NCBI GenBank assembly: GCA_900555195.1
Contig: USKC01000229.1
Location: 1-5,335 of the forward strand
Direction: 5' to 3'
Length of the DNA: 5,335 nucleotides
DNA from: an uncultured Lachnospiraceae bacterium
GTDB lineage: Bacteria > Bacillota > Clostridia > Lachnospirales > Lachnospiraceae
Every line of letters starts with the position of its first letter. Positions within the stretch are counted from its first letter, which is position 1. Of this stretch, positions 4,899 through 5,335 are shown one piece after another. The notes below the pieces were generated by a model. The model had not been told where the DNA came from. It saw nothing but the letters and a program-made list of their open reading frames with translations, and ran no database searches. The position numbers and the translations under genes were made by a program.

Positions 4899-5335
4899 AT
4901 CCCTGTTATAACAGCCGGGTAGCTTCGCGATATATTCAGCCGTTTCCCGATCTCCCTCTGGGTGATCTCTTCCTCGCCTCCCAGGCCGTAGCGCAGGCAG
5001 AGGATTTCTTTTTCCCGGTCTGTCAGGAGCATATCGATCATGTCCGCCAGTCCGGCCAGCTTTCTTTCCAGTTCCATCTGTTCCACAATGTCCGGCATTT
5101 CCTGGGCGGTGATATCCAAAAGGCTGATCTCGTTTCCTTCCCTGTCGGTTCCGATCGGTTCATATAGGGAGACCTCTCTGGATGTTTTTTTCTTGCTTCG
5201 CAGCATCATCAGCAGCTCATTGTCAATGCATCTGGCCGCATAGGTCGCCAGTTTGCTGTTCTTGGTGAAATCAAAGGATTCCACCGCTTTGATGAGGCCT
5301 ATGGTTCCGATGGAAATCAGATCCTCCATGTCCTC
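4868..5335 (-). CDS. sigK: sigK 5' segment (sigma-K, interrupted), with an element-encoded tail
   Basis: This is the C-terminal two-thirds of a sporulation sigma factor; its start lies beyond the right edge. Visible landmarks: EDLISIGTIGLIKAVESF and KLATYAARCIDNELLMMLR (region 2), then VSLYEPIGTDREGNEISLLD, LTDREKEILCLRYGL and TQREIGKRLNISRSY (region 4). The VSL-PIG-D-EGNEISL block and TQREI-K-L-ISRSY identify SigK rather than SigE. SigK directs late mother-cell transcription in sporulation. Authentic sigK ends at 4920, inside the Tyr codon; the frame then continues into the element as PAVITGIKSVYGQCLP and stops at 4868. This product lacks the second half of the -35 recognition helix and should be unable to read SigK promoters. 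Joining at TA to the segment at 316-393 gives 163 visible codons of normal SigK through its natural end. Confidence 0.95.
   Translation of the reverse strand, partial: EDMEDLISIGTIGLIKAVESFDFTKNSKLATYAARCIDNELLMMLRSKKKTSREVSLYEPIGTDREGNEISLLDITAQEMPDIVEQMELERKLAGLADMIDMLLTDREKEILCLRYGLGGEEEITQREIGKRLNISRSYPAVITGIKSVYGQCLP
4894..4947. other. attL: right-hand element/chromosome junction in sigK
   Basis: The crossover TA lies at 4920-4921. The element side (plus strand, 4894-4919) reads TTTTTATCCCTG, TTAT, AACAGC, CGGG; the chromosome side (4922 upward) is sigK. Across the joined circle, the 12-mer and 6-mer each recur inverted in the attR arm (408-419 and 398-403) at identical distances from TA. 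The implied attP is about 54 bp, the size expected for large serine recombinases. The TA is the only sequence shared at the junction between the two att sites. Confidence 0.88.

Larger units (their letters stand above)
394..4921 (-). mobile_element. 4528-bp sigK-interrupting (skin-like) serine-recombinase element
   Basis: The element is bounded by the two TA copies in sigK; 4528 bp including one TA. Contents: a terminator, a sigma-E-like promoter, a 98-residue protein, three serine recombinases in one minus-strand operon, and a roughly 320-bp left end. No phage structural, replication, conjugation, resistance or other cargo gene is seen. It is oriented with its operon co-directional with sigK. 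Known skin elements also split sigK and use a serine recombinase, but they are much larger, phage-derived, and interrupt the gene nearer its middle. Whether this one is excised during sporulation is inferred, not shown; it could also be a recent insertion that has simply inactivated sigK. Confidence 0.9.

Noticed and set aside
4868..5335. Simple frameshift or natural alternative C-terminus of SigK at ISRSY
   Set aside because: The true C-terminus is present intact at 316-393 and joins precisely at a symmetric att site, so insertion explains the break better than mutation.
1..5335. CRISPR array, tRNA or rRNA gene
   Set aside because: No regularly spaced direct repeats and no tRNA-like or rRNA-like sequence were seen in reading the window.

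Overview
The window comes from a spore-forming member of the Clostridia, most likely a moderately GC-rich Lachnospiraceae-type genome. The basis is a SigK-type sporulation sigma factor, a YifB/ComM-type AAA ATPase gene and clostridial-style large serine recombinases. Every supported gene lies on the minus strand, so the biological reading direction is right to left.

Main result: sigK is split in two by a compact serine-recombinase element. The right edge (4920-5335) encodes SigK from the end of region 2 into the region 4.2 helix-turn-helix. SigK homology stops abruptly after ...ISRSY and is replaced by a 16-residue element-encoded tail and a stop. The missing 3' end (YVSRIEKRALLKL... and stop) lies about 4.5 kb away at 316-393. 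The two halves share only the dinucleotide TA (4920-4921 and 392-393). Joining them there restores an uninterrupted SigK reading frame. The element ends flanking the TA form a precise dyad: 12-bp and 6-bp inverted matches at identical distances on both sides, a typical attP layout for a large serine recombinase. The element is 4528 bp. This looks like a miniature counterpart of the skin elements that interrupt sigK in Bacillus subtilis and Clostridioides difficile, but inserted at a different point (the DNA-recognition helix) and carrying no recognisable phage cargo.

Layout from right to left: sigK 5' segment; attL; a strong hairpin terminator (4842-4898); a promoter resembling the sporulation sigma-E consensus (4792-4821); a 98-residue protein of unknown function (4460-4756); three consecutive serine recombinase genes (3154-4470, 1638-3080, 715-1641), with the first two start codons noted here (4470 and 1641) overlapping the preceding gene; about 320 bp without a clear gene, holding a promoter-like sequence and imperfect hairpins; attR; sigK 3' segment; and the 5' end of a yifB/comM homologue running off the left edge.

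Working model (inference): in the mother cell, sigma-E transcribes the small-protein/recombinase operon, the recombinases excise the element at TA, and an intact sigK is restored. The terminator separates sigK transcription from the element operon before excision. Excision would also place comM 89 bp downstream of sigK.
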